The notes: generated from the sequence alone by a model not told the origin. DNA of 64,000 bases from Quinella sp. 2Q5 (GCA_015206785.1 JADEZQ010000009.1:1-64000), one strand, 5' to 3'; counted from the first letter of the stretch, positions 42,535 through 51,914 are shown. Program-made: numbers and translations.

Positions 42535-43442
42535 TGCCGTCTTATGCGCAGGAAGTCAAAAACGAACTGGCTCACCGCCCCGAAGACGATGTCGGTTGCC
42601 AACGCGCCGAGTTCGTCGCTATGCTCCACGCCGCACGCAAAGTTGACGGGCGAATCGATTTCACCACGACCAACGCCGCCGTCGCCAGACGGCTCATCAC
42701 GCTGGGAAAAATTTTTCTGCCCAACGTCAAGCCCGAAGTCGCCGCCGTCCGCCGAAAGAAACTGCTAAAGAATCTCGTCTATGCCGTGCGATTCGTGGCG
42801 GCGGGCGAGGTGCAAAACTTCTTCGACGCACTCGACACGACAGAACTGCTCAAACGCACGCGCTTCAAGGTCGCCTACCTGCGCGGAGCATTTTTGTCGG
42901 GCGGCACGGTCAATCGCCCCGAAGCGTCGTATTTCCTGCAAATCGTGTCGTTGACGCAGTATTGGGCGCAATTCGTTCGGCGGCTGATGGAAAAGCTGGA
43001 CTTCCCCGCCAAAGTCTACGAACGCAAGAAAAAATTCGTCGTGTGGCTGCGTGATGCCGACTCTGTTTGCGATTTCCTCGGTATGCTCGGTGCTTCGGCC
43101 GCCGTCGAAAGATTTGAGATCGCCCGCAACGTCAAGGAAGTTCGCATGCAGGTCAATCGTATCGTCAACTTGGAAACCGCCGCGCTGAATAAATCCGTCG
43201 ACGCCTGTCAGGGTCAGCTTGCCGACATAAAACTTCTGCGCGAACACGGCGTTGCCGTCAGCCCGAAACTTCAGCAAGCAATGGCTCTGCGGCTGGACAA
43301 CCCGACTGCCACCACGCGCGAGCTTGCGAAAAAAATCGGCATGAGCCAACCCGGCTTGCTCTACCGCTTCCACATGCTAAACCGCTTGGCGAACAACGTG
43401 CGGCGTCAAATGCTTCACGAAAAAAATAATTGGAGGTCTTGA
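42534..43442 (+). CDS. whiA: WhiA-family DNA-binding protein
   Basis: WhiA combines a LAGLIDADG-homing-endonuclease-like N-terminal region without catalytic function (LKRTRFKVAYLRGAFLSGGTVN) and a C-terminal helix-turn-helix (RLDNPTATTRELAKKIGMSQ). In Firmicutes it affects cell division and chromosome segregation; in actinobacteria it regulates sporulation. ATG 42534 follows GGAGGGAAACGTTG and overlaps the yvcK stop. 302 residues, normal length. Confidence 0.95.
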   Translation: MPSYAQEVKNELAHRPEDDVGCQRAEFVAMLHAARKVDGRIDFTTTNAAVARRLITLGKIFLPNVKPEVAAVRRKKLLKNLVYAVRFVAAGEVQNFFDALDTTELLKRTRFKVAYLRGAFLSGGTVNRPEASYFLQIVSLTQYWAQFVRRLMEKLDFPAKVYERKKKFVVWLRDADSVCDFLGMLGASAAVERFEIARNVKEVRMQVNRIVNLETAALNKSVDACQGQLADIKLLREHGVAVSPKLQQAMALRLDNPTATTRELAKKIGMSQPGLLYRFHMLNRLANNVRRQMLHEKNNWRS

Positions 43443-43446
43443 AAAT

Positions 43447-43947
43447 ATGCAAGGCATGAGTGCCGCCTTCACGACAGATTTTTTGATATCGTTCGCGCTG
43501 GTCGCGATAATCTTGGTAATGCTTGGCATGATCATCAATTTGTATTCGGAGCTGTCCACGATAAAGACGCGCTATAAACGCATGATGGGCGGCGCGGAAG
43601 GCTCAAGCATTGAACAGATGTTGGCGGCGCACAGTGCCGAGGTCACAACTGCCGTCAACGAATACAAGGTGTTGCGTAACCGCGTGGAAGATTTGGACGA
43701 ACTGGTCAGGAGTTCTCTGGCGCGCGTGGCAGTCATTCACTTCGACGCCTTCGAGAAGACCGGTCAGGGCTTGAGCTGGTGCGTCGCGCTGCTCGACCGC
43801 AACGACAACGGCGTCGTGTTCTCGTCCATCTGCGGCGAAGAGACCGAGCGCAGTTACGTCAAGCCCATCGAAGGCGGGCTCGTCTCGTCGAAATACAAAC
43901 TCACCCGCGAAGAGTCACAGGCACTTGCTCAGGCAATGCGGGGCTAG
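43447..43947 (+). CDS. DUF4446-family membrane-anchored protein
   Basis: One N-terminal membrane helix (FLISFALVAIILVMLGMIINLYSEL) is followed by a helical linker and a compact domain with IHFDAFEKTGQGLSWCVALLDRNDNGVVFSSI and YKLTREESQALAQAM, which is the DUF4446 pattern common in Firmicutes. Function is unknown. It starts 4 bases after whiA with GGAGGTCTTGAAAAT before the ATG and is followed after 9 bases by an M23 peptidase gene, so an envelope role is plausible. 166 residues. Confidence 0.85.
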   Translation: MQGMSAAFTTDFLISFALVAIILVMLGMIINLYSELSTIKTRYKRMMGGAEGSSIEQMLAAHSAEVTTAVNEYKVLRNRVEDLDELVRSSLARVAVIHFDAFEKTGQGLSWCVALLDRNDNGVVFSSICGEETERSYVKPIEGGLVSSKYKLTREESQALAQAMRG

Positions 43948-43956
43948 GAGGTTTTT

Positions 43957-45129
43957 ATGGCAGAAAAAAATTCACCGCCGACGGAGAAAGTCGAGACCTA
44001 CACAATCACCGTCACGGGCGGCGACAAACGACGCATGATTAATCTGTCGTCGGGGATGTTCAGATTCGCCGTGGCAAGCGTGATAATCTTCGCCGTGCTC
44101 TTGGTTGGGACGGCGGCATTCTCGTTTTACAGCGCACTGCGCATGCAACGCGACTCCGCGACGATTCAGGAAGTTCAACAGGCGGCGGAGCTTAGGCAGG
44201 AGCAACTGTTGACGCTGTCGAAGAAGGCGGACGCGCTCAACGAAACGATTCAGAATCTGGCGCAACAGGAGAAGGAACTTCGCATTCAAGCCGGACTCAA
44301 TCCGCCGAAGGAAGATGCACCTGCCGACGCTCAACCTGCTGATGCTAAACCTGCCGACGCTCAACCTGCCGACGCCAAACCTGCCGACGCTAAACCTGCT
44401 GATGCTAAACCTGCTGACGACAAGCCGCGCGAAGGTCAGGGCGGTCCCGTCGGTGAATTGGACATCGCTGAAGTTTCCGAGGCGTTGGACATGTTGGAGG
44501 CGAAGGTCAGCACGCGGCGCGACAGCCTGAACGATTTCCAAACCGAGCTCAAACATCGGCGCGAACAGATGGCACGCGGCGCGGCAGTCGCCGGCAGCTA
44601 CACGCCAGGTTCAAGCGGCTGGTCATCGCCCGCAAGCAGCGGCTACGACTTCAGCAACGGTCTGCCGATCATTCCCGCGGCGGGTTCAATCCCTGCGCCA
44701 GGCTCGTTCCCGTTCGATCCGAGTTTGATTGGCGGCAGCGGCGCGGCTGATTCGCACATCCCGTCCATCTGGCCAACGACGGGCGAGGTCACGTCGCCTT
44801 ACGGACTGCGCTGGGGCGGCACGGACTTCCACCCGGGCATCGACATCGCCAACGACATGGGCACGCCCATCGTCGCAACCGCGGACGGCGTCGTCGATTA
44901 TGCCGGCTGGAACAGCGGCGGCTATGGCAACATGGTCGACATAGACCACGGCAACGGAATTATGACGCGCTACGGTCACGCCTCTCAAGTCGTCGTCAGC
45001 GCAGGTCAGCACGTCAAACGCGGTCAGCTCATCGCTTACATGGGCTCGACAGGCTTCAGCACAGGGCCGCACGTCCATTACGAAGTTCACGTCAACGGCA
45101 ATCGCGTCAATCCCATCAGTTATCTTTAA
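43957..45129 (+). CDS. M23-family peptidoglycan endopeptidase, membrane-anchored, with PADAK repeats
   Basis: An N-terminal helix (FAVASVIIFAVLLVGTAAFSF) anchors the protein, followed by a coiled coil (QAAELRQEQLLTLSKKADAL), a run of about eight PADAK/PADAQ pentapeptides (residues about 120-155), a second coiled coil and a C-terminal M23 LytM domain. Zinc-site motifs are FHPGIDIAND and GPHVHYEVHVNGN. Enzymes of this type cut peptide cross-links or activate amidases. 390 residues. TAGGAGGTTTTT precedes the ATG. Confidence 0.92.
   Translation: MAEKNSPPTEKVETYTITVTGGDKRRMINLSSGMFRFAVASVIIFAVLLVGTAAFSFYSALRMQRDSATIQEVQQAAELRQEQLLTLSKKADALNETIQNLAQQEKELRIQAGLNPPKEDAPADAQPADAKPADAQPADAKPADAKPADAKPADDKPREGQGGPVGELDIAEVSEALDMLEAKVSTRRDSLNDFQTELKHRREQMARGAAVAGSYTPGSSGWSSPASSGYDFSNGLPIIPAAGSIPAPGSFPFDPSLIGGSGAADSHIPSIWPTTGEVTSPYGLRWGGTDFHPGIDIANDMGTPIVATADGVVDYAGWNSGGYGNMVDIDHGNGIMTRYGHASQVVVSAGQHVKRGQLIAYMGSTGFSTGPHVHYEVHVNGNRVNPISYL
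44318..44425 (+). repeat. In-frame 15-bp tandem repeat in the M23 gene
   Basis: Units such as CCTGCCGACGCTAAA and CCTGCTGATGCTAAA repeat head to tail, encoding PADAK/PADAQ. Units differ mainly at synonymous positions. Length variation would change the linker without shifting frame. Confidence 0.85.
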
Positions 45130-45138
45130 GGAGGCAGC

Positions 45139-46021
45139 ACATCGAAAAAGTTCGTCACACTCATCAAATAAATTCACGAAGAACGCTATTCCAAAGTCCT
45201 CGAAAACGTCATGGTCAGGAAGATCCCCGTCGTCTTCGCGGCTCTCACGCCACTTGCCGACGCCATAGAGACCGCCAACGATTTTTGCAAGCAGGGATTG
45301 AATATCGCCTTCCTCGCCGTCATGGATAGCACCCCCAGTCAACCTTGATTACGACGTGATTCGCATGAGCAAGGTCTCGCAGCTCTATCCGCAACCTGAA
45401 TTCGTCTTCGTGTTGGACAATAATGCTACCATGCGGTTCGCGATAAAGAAGTTCCCAAAGTCTAAAGTCATCTTCATTCGCAGCGACGCCGACTACTACG
45501 AAAGCTTTATGACGCACCTGCCCGAACTGCAAGACTTCTACGAGTCGCTCATCGACGAACGGTCCCGCGAAACTTTCTGCGGCTATTGGCTCGGTCGCAT
45601 CTCAAATCAGTTCGCCCATTTCGTCCACACCTACGAATCGCATCACCTGATGGGCGGCTTCATTCCCCCGCGCGGCGGCACCGTCATTGAGGCGGGTGCT
45701 TACGACGGAGGAACCGCGACGATTTTCACCGAGCTGGGCTACAAGGTCTACACCTTCGAGATGGACAAAATTAATTTCGCCGCCACTGAACCCGTTGCCG
45801 CGGAAAAAAATTTCGTCCTGGAAAATTTCGGGCTCGGTGCTTACAAACATACCGAACACTACAACCCGACAGGAAAGAACTGGACGAAACTCGGCGGCGG
45901 AGAAGATACGCCCGAAGACGTTCCAAGAGATTTTTCCGACAAGATGATAAAATTTTTGACGTCGTTGGGTTTGGAGCCCGACGACAGGAAGCACGTTGAA
46001 TGCGTTCTGTTCGCCCGATAA
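45139..46021 (+). pseudogene. Broken FkbM-type methyltransferase-like gene
   Basis: Directly after an AAGGAGG site the frame reads SKKFVTLIK, hits TAA at 45169, and continues as IHEERYSKVLENVMVRKIPV and LADAIETANDFCKQGLNIAF up to a TGA near 45345. The sense then moves by one base to NLDYDVIRMSKVSQLYPQPE. The track's 221-residue ORF is this second part, with the SAM-binding GGTVIEAGAYDGGTATIF of FkbM-like methyltransferases and an early end (VECVLFAR) before the usual C-terminal motifs. Start, one stop and one frameshift all argue for decay. A short gene from 45356 remains possible. Confidence 0.65.
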
Positions 46022-46037
46022 CCTGACATAAACACGG

Positions 46038-46069
46038 CAGCCCGCCTCAGCGATGAGACGGGCTGTTTT
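46038..46069. terminator. Terminator between the FkbM-like pseudogene and priA
   Basis: CAGCCCG-C-CTCA pairs with TGAG-A-CGGGCTG around GCGA, followed by TTTT on the plus strand. It lies just past the priA stop on the other strand. Confidence 0.8.
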
Positions 46070-46073
46070 AGTT

Positions 46074-48266
46074 TCAATCGGTCGTCAGAGGGTCAATGTC
46101 GATTTGAACGTCGTCACGGCGGTGGAGATTGTGCCGGCGCAAAAAAATTCTCACGGCGGACAAATCCTGCGACTTAATCAGCACGGCGAAGCGGAAGGCG
46201 TCGCGGTATCGGGCGACGGCGGCTCTGATGGGACCGAAAATTTTTTGGCGGGCGGAATTTTTTTCGGCGAAGTCGGTGCGGAAGGCGGCGACGATTTCTT
46301 TGGCGCGGGCTTTGGTCTTGAGTTCGTCGTTGCCTGTGACGATGAGCTTGACCAGCCGACAGAACGGCGGGAAAAAAACTTCGCGTCGCTGGGGAAGCTC
46401 GGCGGCGAAAAATTTTTCGTAGTCCTGCTCGCAACCGAAACGAATGGCAGGTGCGTCGACGTCGTAAGCCTGAACGATGACGTGCCCCGGCAAGTCCGCT
46501 CGACCTGCTCGACCCGCCGCCTGCGTGATTAGCTCGAAGCAACCTTCTGCCGCGCGAAAGTTTGCGAAGCTCAAAGCCGCGTCAGCACTGAGCACACCGA
46601 CCGCCGTGACGGATTGGATGTCGTGACCGCGGGCGACCATTTGCGTGCCGAAGAGGATATCGTATTCGTGGGCGGCGAAGGCGTCCAAAATTTTTTTGTG
46701 ACCGAACTTGCCGGCGGTGGAGTCTCTGTCCATGCGCAGAACCTTCGCGGCGGGCAAGGCGGTCTTCAAGGCGCGTTCAAGCTTCTCGGTGCCCGTGCCC
46801 AAAAATTTTATGTGATGACTGCCGCAAGTTGGGCAAACGTCCGGCGGGGTGGATTCGACATTGCAGCGGTGGCAAATCAATTTTCCGTCCGCGTGATAAG
46901 TCATCGGCATTGAGCAATCCGGACAACGACAGACTTCGCCGCACGCCCTGCACATCACCACCGTCGACCAGCCGCGCCGATTCAAAAGCAAGATCGCCTG
47001 TTGAGAGTCCGCCAAAGTTTTCTTGAGCAGCTCGACCAGCGCACGGCTCAGCACGCTGCGATTGCCCGCCTTGAGCTCGCCGCGCATGTCGACGCATTGC
47101 ACGGAGGGCAGAGGATTGTTGAGCACGCGCCACGGCATTGACAGATACATCAGCTCTCCGTGAGTGGCTCGGTAAAAATTTTCCAGGCTCGGCGTGGCTG
47201 AACCGAAGACGACTGCCGCCTCGTGGAAGCGGGCAAATTCTTCGGCGACGATGCGTGCGTGATAGCGCGGGGCAGTCTCCTGCTTGTAAGAGGTGTCCTG
47301 TTCCTCGTCGACGACAATCAAGCCGACGTTGTCGATGGGCGTGAACAATGCGCTTCGTGCGCCGATGACGATGCCGACTTCGCCCGTGCGGATTCGGTGG
47401 AAAGCGTCGCTTCGTTCGTTGGGGCTGAGGCGGCTGTGAATGACCGCAACGTCAGCAAAGTGCGCCTTGAAGTTTTCGACAGCTTGACCCGTCAGAGCAA
47501 TCTCAGGCACCAGAACAATCACGCGCCGCCCCAGGAGCCTGGCGATCTTTGCCAGCTCGATGTAGACCTGCGTCTTGCCGGAACCCGTCACGCCGTGCAG
47601 AAGGAAGCCTTGGAACTTGCGCGCCGCCAAAAATTTTTCCACCGCCGCAATCGCCGCGACCTGCTCGTCCGTCAGCTCGAACGACTTCGGCACGGGCTTT
47701 ATAGCGGCGTAGCTGTCGCGAAGGACGCGCCGTTGCTCCTCGACGATTATGCCCGCGTCGATTAAAATTTTCACTGTTCCCCGCAAGATTTTGTGTTCGG
47801 ACAGTTGAGCCGCCCGAAGGGAGCCATGCTCGGCAATCAGCCGCAAAAGTTTGAGTTGCGCGGGTTTGGACGAAAAATTTTTCTCGTCGAAGTCTTTAAC
47901 GATTTTGAGGACGCGTTCGAATTTGGCGACAAGCTTTCGAGCGCGCCCCGACATGAACAGCCCCATCGTCTGTGACAGCGGGCACATGTAAAACTCCGCC
48001 AGCCACCGCGCCTCGTGCATCATCGCCGGTGTGAACCACGGCTCGGAATCAATGACCGCGGCAACGTCCTTGAGCTTGAAGCCGAAGTCTGTGTCGTCGT
48101 CGACATCGTGCACGCTCATAACAAAGCCGTCAACCTTCCGCCTGCCGAACTCGACCACCACACGCCAACCCGCCGTCAGGAAACTCAGACTTTCGGGTAC
48201 CCGATATGTAAAGTTCTGATCAATACTGTTGGCAGTCACGTTGACGCAAACCTCAGCAATCTTCAT
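46074..48266 (-). CDS. priA: Primosomal protein N' (PriA helicase)
   Basis: PriA restarts replication at stalled forks by loading the replicative helicase. It has the N-terminal 3'-binding domain, Walker A GVTGSGKTQVYIELAK, the DEEQDTSYKQE motif II region, a zinc-binding insertion (CRACGEVCRCPDC ... CHRCNVES ... CPTCGSHHI) and helicase motifs GTQMVARGHD and AAGRAGRADLPG. ATG 48266 (730 aa) follows CCGGAGGCGACTGC; the track's start extends into repeat B2. Full length and intact. Confidence 0.95.
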   Translation of the reverse strand: MKIAEVCVNVTANSIDQNFTYRVPESLSFLTAGWRVVVEFGRRKVDGFVMSVHDVDDDTDFGFKLKDVAAVIDSEPWFTPAMMHEARWLAEFYMCPLSQTMGLFMSGRARKLVAKFERVLKIVKDFDEKNFSSKPAQLKLLRLIAEHGSLRAAQLSEHKILRGTVKILIDAGIIVEEQRRVLRDSYAAIKPVPKSFELTDEQVAAIAAVEKFLAARKFQGFLLHGVTGSGKTQVYIELAKIARLLGRRVIVLVPEIALTGQAVENFKAHFADVAVIHSRLSPNERSDAFHRIRTGEVGIVIGARSALFTPIDNVGLIVVDEEQDTSYKQETAPRYHARIVAEEFARFHEAAVVFGSATPSLENFYRATHGELMYLSMPWRVLNNPLPSVQCVDMRGELKAGNRSVLSRALVELLKKTLADSQQAILLLNRRGWSTVVMCRACGEVCRCPDCSMPMTYHADGKLICHRCNVESTPPDVCPTCGSHHIKFLGTGTEKLERALKTALPAAKVLRMDRDSTAGKFGHKKILDAFAAHEYDILFGTQMVARGHDIQSVTAVGVLSADAALSFANFRAAEGCFELITQAAGRAGRADLPGHVIVQAYDVDAPAIRFGCEQDYEKFFAAELPQRREVFFPPFCRLVKLIVTGNDELKTKARAKEIVAAFRTDFAEKNSARQKIFGPIRAAVARYRDAFRFAVLIKSQDLSAVRIFLRRHNLHRRDDVQIDIDPLTTD

Positions 48267-48295
48267 GCAGTCGCCTCCGGAAAAAATTATCGCCA

Positions 48296-48470
48296 CTTAA
48301 GGCCGACGTGATGTCGGCCCGCCGCCGTATGACGACCAAGGATGGCGTCATAGGCGGCACGAGCGTCTACGGGTAAGCGCGGACGTTTCGTTGGTGGACG
48401 GTATCCGCCCCGCGCGCAGCGGCGAGTTTCTTTGCTACTTTCTTTCCTCGGTGAAAGAAAGTAGATCACG
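48296..48470 (+). repeat. Dispersed structured repeat, family B, copy 2
   Basis: Nearly identical to copy 1 at 21466: GGCCGAC/GTCGGCC, the long GCCGCC-TATGACG/CGTCATA-GGCGGC hairpin and CTACTTTCTTTC/GAAAGAAAGTAG. It occupies the region between divergent priA and the PHP gene; the remainder of 48267-48599 holds only the PHP promoter. Confidence 0.85.
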
Positions 48471-48544
48471 AAACGTAAAAGTAAATCCTGAAAGTAGAAC
48501 AACACTTCGCCGACAAAAACCGAAAACATTCTACGCGAAAATTT

Positions 48545-48572
48545 TTGCGCGGGCAAGATTTTATGCTATAAT
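48545..48572 (+). promoter_or_regulatory. Promoter of the PHP phosphatase gene
   Basis: TTGCGC and TATAAT are 16 bases apart, just before AAGGAG. Confidence 0.6.
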
Positions 48573-48599
48573 CGCCGCGAAAGGAGCAGAAGATTTTCC

Positions 48600-49331
48600 A
48601 TGAAAGACATTCTCGACGTTCACGTCCACACCACCGCAAGCGGGCACGCTTACTCAACCCTCGGCGAATGCATCGTTGCCGCCAAGCGCAAAGGTCTCAA
48701 GCTCATCGGCATAGCTGACCACGCGCCGCTAATGCCCGGTGCCACGCACGATTTCTATTACCTGAACTTCAAAGTCATCCGCCGCGAACAAGACGACCTG
48801 CGTGTCGCAATGGGCGCGGAGCTGAATATAATCGACTACTCAGGCAGCACCGACCTTCCCGCGCAAATTCTCAAACGCATCGACTACGCAATCGCCAGCC
48901 TGCACAACCCCTGCATCGATCCAGGTTCGTTGGAAGAAAACACCGCCGCCATCATCGGCGCAATGCGCAACCCCCACGTCGTCATCATCGGTCACCCCGA
49001 CAACCCCGGCTTTCCCGCCGACTATGACGCCATCGCCCGCGCTGCCCGCGACAATCACGTTCTGCTCGAAATCAACAACAGCTCGTATTATCCCGGCGGA
49101 CACCGCGCAGGTTCCATCGAGACGGCGGCTTTGATGTTGGCGGCGTGCAAAAAGTTCGGCACGGAAATTATCATGGGCTCGGACGCTCACGTCGAACAGG
49201 ACGTCGGTAACCACGAGATGAGTCAAAAACTTTTGGCGGACAACAATTTCCCCGCCGACCTCGTCATAAATTCAAGCGTCGAAAAATTTCTTGAGCGCGT
49301 CGCCTACAGAAAGTCTCTCGCGCCGAAATGA
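48600..49331 (+). CDS. PHP-domain phosphatase (YcdX family)
   Basis: A metal-dependent phosphoesterase of the PHP superfamily. Metal-site motifs are DVHVHTTASGHAYST near the N-terminus, IADHAP, GAELNIIDYSG, ASLHNPC and GHPDN, then GSDAHVEQDVGNH. YcdX relatives hydrolyse small phosphate esters; the substrate here is unknown. 243 residues. ATG 48600 follows AAGGAGCAGAAGATTTTCC. It is followed after 16 bases by an acyl-CoA ligase gene. Confidence 0.9.
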   Translation: MKDILDVHVHTTASGHAYSTLGECIVAAKRKGLKLIGIADHAPLMPGATHDFYYLNFKVIRREQDDLRVAMGAELNIIDYSGSTDLPAQILKRIDYAIASLHNPCIDPGSLEENTAAIIGAMRNPHVVIIGHPDNPGFPADYDAIARAARDNHVLLEINNSSYYPGGHRAGSIETAALMLAACKKFGTEIIMGSDAHVEQDVGNHEMSQKLLADNNFPADLVINSSVEKFLERVAYRKSLAPK

Positions 49332-49347
49332 AAGGAGCGTACAAATT

Positions 49348-50805
49348 TTGTTGGTTCATGAAATCATAAACCGCGGGCACGACACGGACATCGCCGTCGT
49401 CGACGAAGGTCGCACCATCACCTACGCGCAGCTGAAGCAGGAAATTGTTCGCTACCGCAACCGCCTGCACGCCGTCGGCATCCGCATGGGCGACCGCGTC
49501 GGAATTTTTTCCCGCAACAGCCTCGAATTCGTCTACGCTTACTTCGCCGCCGCCTCGCTCGGCGCAATCAACGTCCCGATAAATTTTCAGCTCAGCCCGC
49601 GCGAAACCGCTTACATCCTCAAGAACGCCGGCGTTGAACATCTGTTGACGCACGAGCCGTTGACCTTCGACGAAAAATTTTCGCTCACTCAACACGACCT
49701 GGCGACCTTCGGCAATGAAGACGCGCCCGAAGCTCCGCCGCTACCTGCTGACTTCGACGAGCATTCACCCTGCGCGATTATCTACACTTCCGGCACAACG
49801 GGCAATCCCAAAGGCGCGGTTCTCTCGCACAAAAATCTCGTGCACAACGCTTGGCAATGCAGCGTCTTCAAGTGCACACGCGATTGCAAAGTCCTTTGCG
49901 TCTTGCCGATGTATCACTGCTTCGGCTGGACGTGCACCGTGCTCAACACATTCTATCGCGGCGCGGCTCTGCACGTCATGCGCGTCTTCAAGCCCAAGGA
50001 CATGATCGACATGGTGCGCGACCAGCAGATAACCGACGTCATTGTCGTGCCGTCGATCTTCAAGCTCGTCACCGCCCTCGCCAAGCCCGACGACTTCCGC
50101 AGTGTTCGCTTCGCAATGAGCGGCGGGACGACTTTGCCCGACAAAATCGTCGAGGAATTCACGAAAAAATTCGGGCTCACCGTTGCCGAAGGTTACGGGC
50201 TGTCCGAGGCGTCGCCCTGTGTGTTTTTGACAACGCACGGCAAGGAACGTCGCGGCTCTTGCGGACAGAAGCTTGACGGCGAAGAGATTCGTATCGTCGA
50301 CGAGGACGGGCGCGATGTTGCTGACGGCGAGGTCGGTGAAGTTCTCGTTCGCGGCGGACAAGTCATGCTCGGCTATTGGAAGAACCCCGAAGCCACCGCT
50401 GAAGCTCTCGACGCGGACGGCTGGCTCCACACCGGCGACGTCGGCAAAGTCGACGCGGACGGCTACTACTACATCGTCAACCGCATCAAGGAAATGATCA
50501 TCAGCATGGGCGAGAACATTTATCCCCGCGAGGTCGAAGAGGTCGTCTATCAGTTCCGCGGCATCAAGGACGCTGCTGTCGTCGGCGTGGACGACAAATT
50601 GCGCGGGCAGGTCGGCGCGTGTTTCTATGAGGTTGTTGACGGAATGACTGTCGACGCCCGCGAGCTCAAGAAGTTTTTGCAGAAGAACCTTGCGCTGTAC
50701 AAAATCCCCCGCGAGTTTCACGAGCTTAAAGAAATCCCGCGCACGTCCACGGGAAAAATTTCCAAGCGACAGATCCTCGAAGACTATCTGGCGGCGAAAG
50801 GTTGA
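49348..50805 (+). CDS. Class I adenylate-forming acyl-CoA ligase
   Basis: The ANL-superfamily motifs are all present: P-loop IYTSGTTGNPKGAVLSHKNL, EGYGLSEASP, GWLHTGDVGKVDADGYYYIV, and the catalytic lysine in TSTGKISKRQIL. It should activate a carboxylic acid to an acyl-AMP and then a CoA thioester; 485 residues and motif spacing suit medium/long-chain fatty acyl-CoA synthetases. TTG 49348 is chosen because AAAGGAGCG lies 9 bases before it; the track start is inside the PHP gene. Two paralogous unknown genes follow. It might alternatively charge a carrier protein. Confidence 0.92.
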   Translation: MLVHEIINRGHDTDIAVVDEGRTITYAQLKQEIVRYRNRLHAVGIRMGDRVGIFSRNSLEFVYAYFAAASLGAINVPINFQLSPRETAYILKNAGVEHLLTHEPLTFDEKFSLTQHDLATFGNEDAPEAPPLPADFDEHSPCAIIYTSGTTGNPKGAVLSHKNLVHNAWQCSVFKCTRDCKVLCVLPMYHCFGWTCTVLNTFYRGAALHVMRVFKPKDMIDMVRDQQITDVIVVPSIFKLVTALAKPDDFRSVRFAMSGGTTLPDKIVEEFTKKFGLTVAEGYGLSEASPCVFLTTHGKERRGSCGQKLDGEEIRIVDEDGRDVADGEVGEVLVRGGQVMLGYWKNPEATAEALDADGWLHTGDVGKVDADGYYYIVNRIKEMIISMGENIYPREVEEVVYQFRGIKDAAVVGVDDKLRGQVGACFYEVVDGMTVDARELKKFLQKNLALYKIPREFHELKEIPRTSTGKISKRQILEDYLAAKG

Positions 50806-50811
50806 TCCCAA

Positions 50812-51339
50812 TTGCCCATAACCGAGGAACAACTTGAAACTCTCTTCGCCTTCATCGACGGGCACCCCGCCGCGCAAATTGACAGCCGCCTGACTCTGCC
50901 GATAACCGCCGACAACTTCAAGGAACGCTTCAATGTCGAGATGATTCCGATTGTGCGACGCCTGGACCTTGACGACGACAGGACTGTCACGAAAAATTTT
51001 TTCCTGCTCAATGATTGGCAGACACGCACGACGACGGACGGGAAAATTTTCCTGAACGTCTTCGGCAACAGCGCGGCGATTGAAGTCGTGACCGACGACA
51101 GCGACCGCATAAAGTTCGTGCTGTGCGCCTTCAGCCAACCCGAAACGCCCGACGAAAAAACTTTGGCGTCGATGGTTCTGGTGACGCTGACGAAAGTTCT
51201 GTTGCCGACGGACGACGTCGAAAGCTTCCTGCGCAAGCTGCCCGCGGTCGGCAACATGATTGTCGGCGACATGGAGTTTTCGCTGACGAAGTTCAACGGC
51301 TTGACGCTGATATTGGCGGCGAAGGGGGGTGTGCTTTGA
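50812..51339 (+). CDS. Hypothetical protein, paralogue of the next gene, no signal peptide
   Basis: Not recognised. 175 residues, mixed alpha/beta, no membrane segment. TTG start after GAAAGGTTGATCCCAA, 6 bases after the ligase gene. It aligns by eye with the downstream protein: ITADNFKERFN against FDAATFQQNYN, KNFFLLND against QKIFLLNG, and GNSAAIEVVTDDSDRIK against NRAAIVGLSDSNGRLK. The two genes overlap by 4 bases. They probably arose by duplication and act together, one inside and one outside the cytoplasm. Confidence 0.75.
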   Translation: MPITEEQLETLFAFIDGHPAAQIDSRLTLPITADNFKERFNVEMIPIVRRLDLDDDRTVTKNFFLLNDWQTRTTTDGKIFLNVFGNSAAIEVVTDDSDRIKFVLCAFSQPETPDEKTLASMVLVTLTKVLLPTDDVESFLRKLPAVGNMIVGDMEFSLTKFNGLTLILAAKGGVL

Positions 51340-51914
51340 AGAAAATTTTTGCGGCGATCTTCGCGATGATGTTGATGGTCGGTCACGTGGAAGCGGCGGA
51401 CTTCACGCCCGCGCAGGTCGATAAAATTTTTGAACTCACCGTGAACAATCCCGCCGTCGCTGCGGACGCCGCGTTGCCTTTCGACGCCGCCACCTTCCAA
51501 CAGAATTACAACGCCTTCATGATGAACTTTATCGTCGACGTCGGCACGGGCGAAGAAATTTCCGTCCTGCAGAAAATTTTTCTGCTCAACGGCGCGACTG
51601 TCACCTTGCACGACGAGGGCACCGTCTTCACGAAAAATTTTTTGAACCGCGCGGCAATCGTCGGGCTAAGCGACAGCAACGGCAGGCTCAAGGTGCTCAA
51701 CCTGTTCGCCGTGCAAGTGGAGGGTAGGGACGACGCGCTCTTTCACGCGCTGATTCTGCAGGCGTTCATCAGGGCGGTGACTCCCGACTTCGACTCGACG
51801 TCGTTGCTGAGAGCCGTGAAAAAAAATCCCACCGCGCCCGTCGTCCACAACGGCATTAGCTACACAATCACCCGCGACGAAAACTTGAACATCGTCACCG
51901 CCGTCGCCGAATAA
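51336..51914 (+). CDS. Hypothetical exported protein, paralogue of the previous gene
   Basis: The N-terminus MKKIFAAIFAMMLMVGHVEA is a clear signal peptide with cleavage before ADFT. The remaining about 170 residues resemble the preceding gene product over most of their length and have no recognisable family. TTG 51336 overlaps the previous stop and follows AAGGGGGGTGTGC. 192 residues. The track's longer start is an out-of-phase extension into the previous gene. A strong terminator follows. Confidence 0.75.
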   Translation: MKKIFAAIFAMMLMVGHVEAADFTPAQVDKIFELTVNNPAVAADAALPFDAATFQQNYNAFMMNFIVDVGTGEEISVLQKIFLLNGATVTLHDEGTVFTKNFLNRAAIVGLSDSNGRLKVLNLFAVQVEGRDDALFHALILQAFIRAVTPDFDSTSLLRAVKKNPTAPVVHNGISYTITRDENLNIVTAVAE

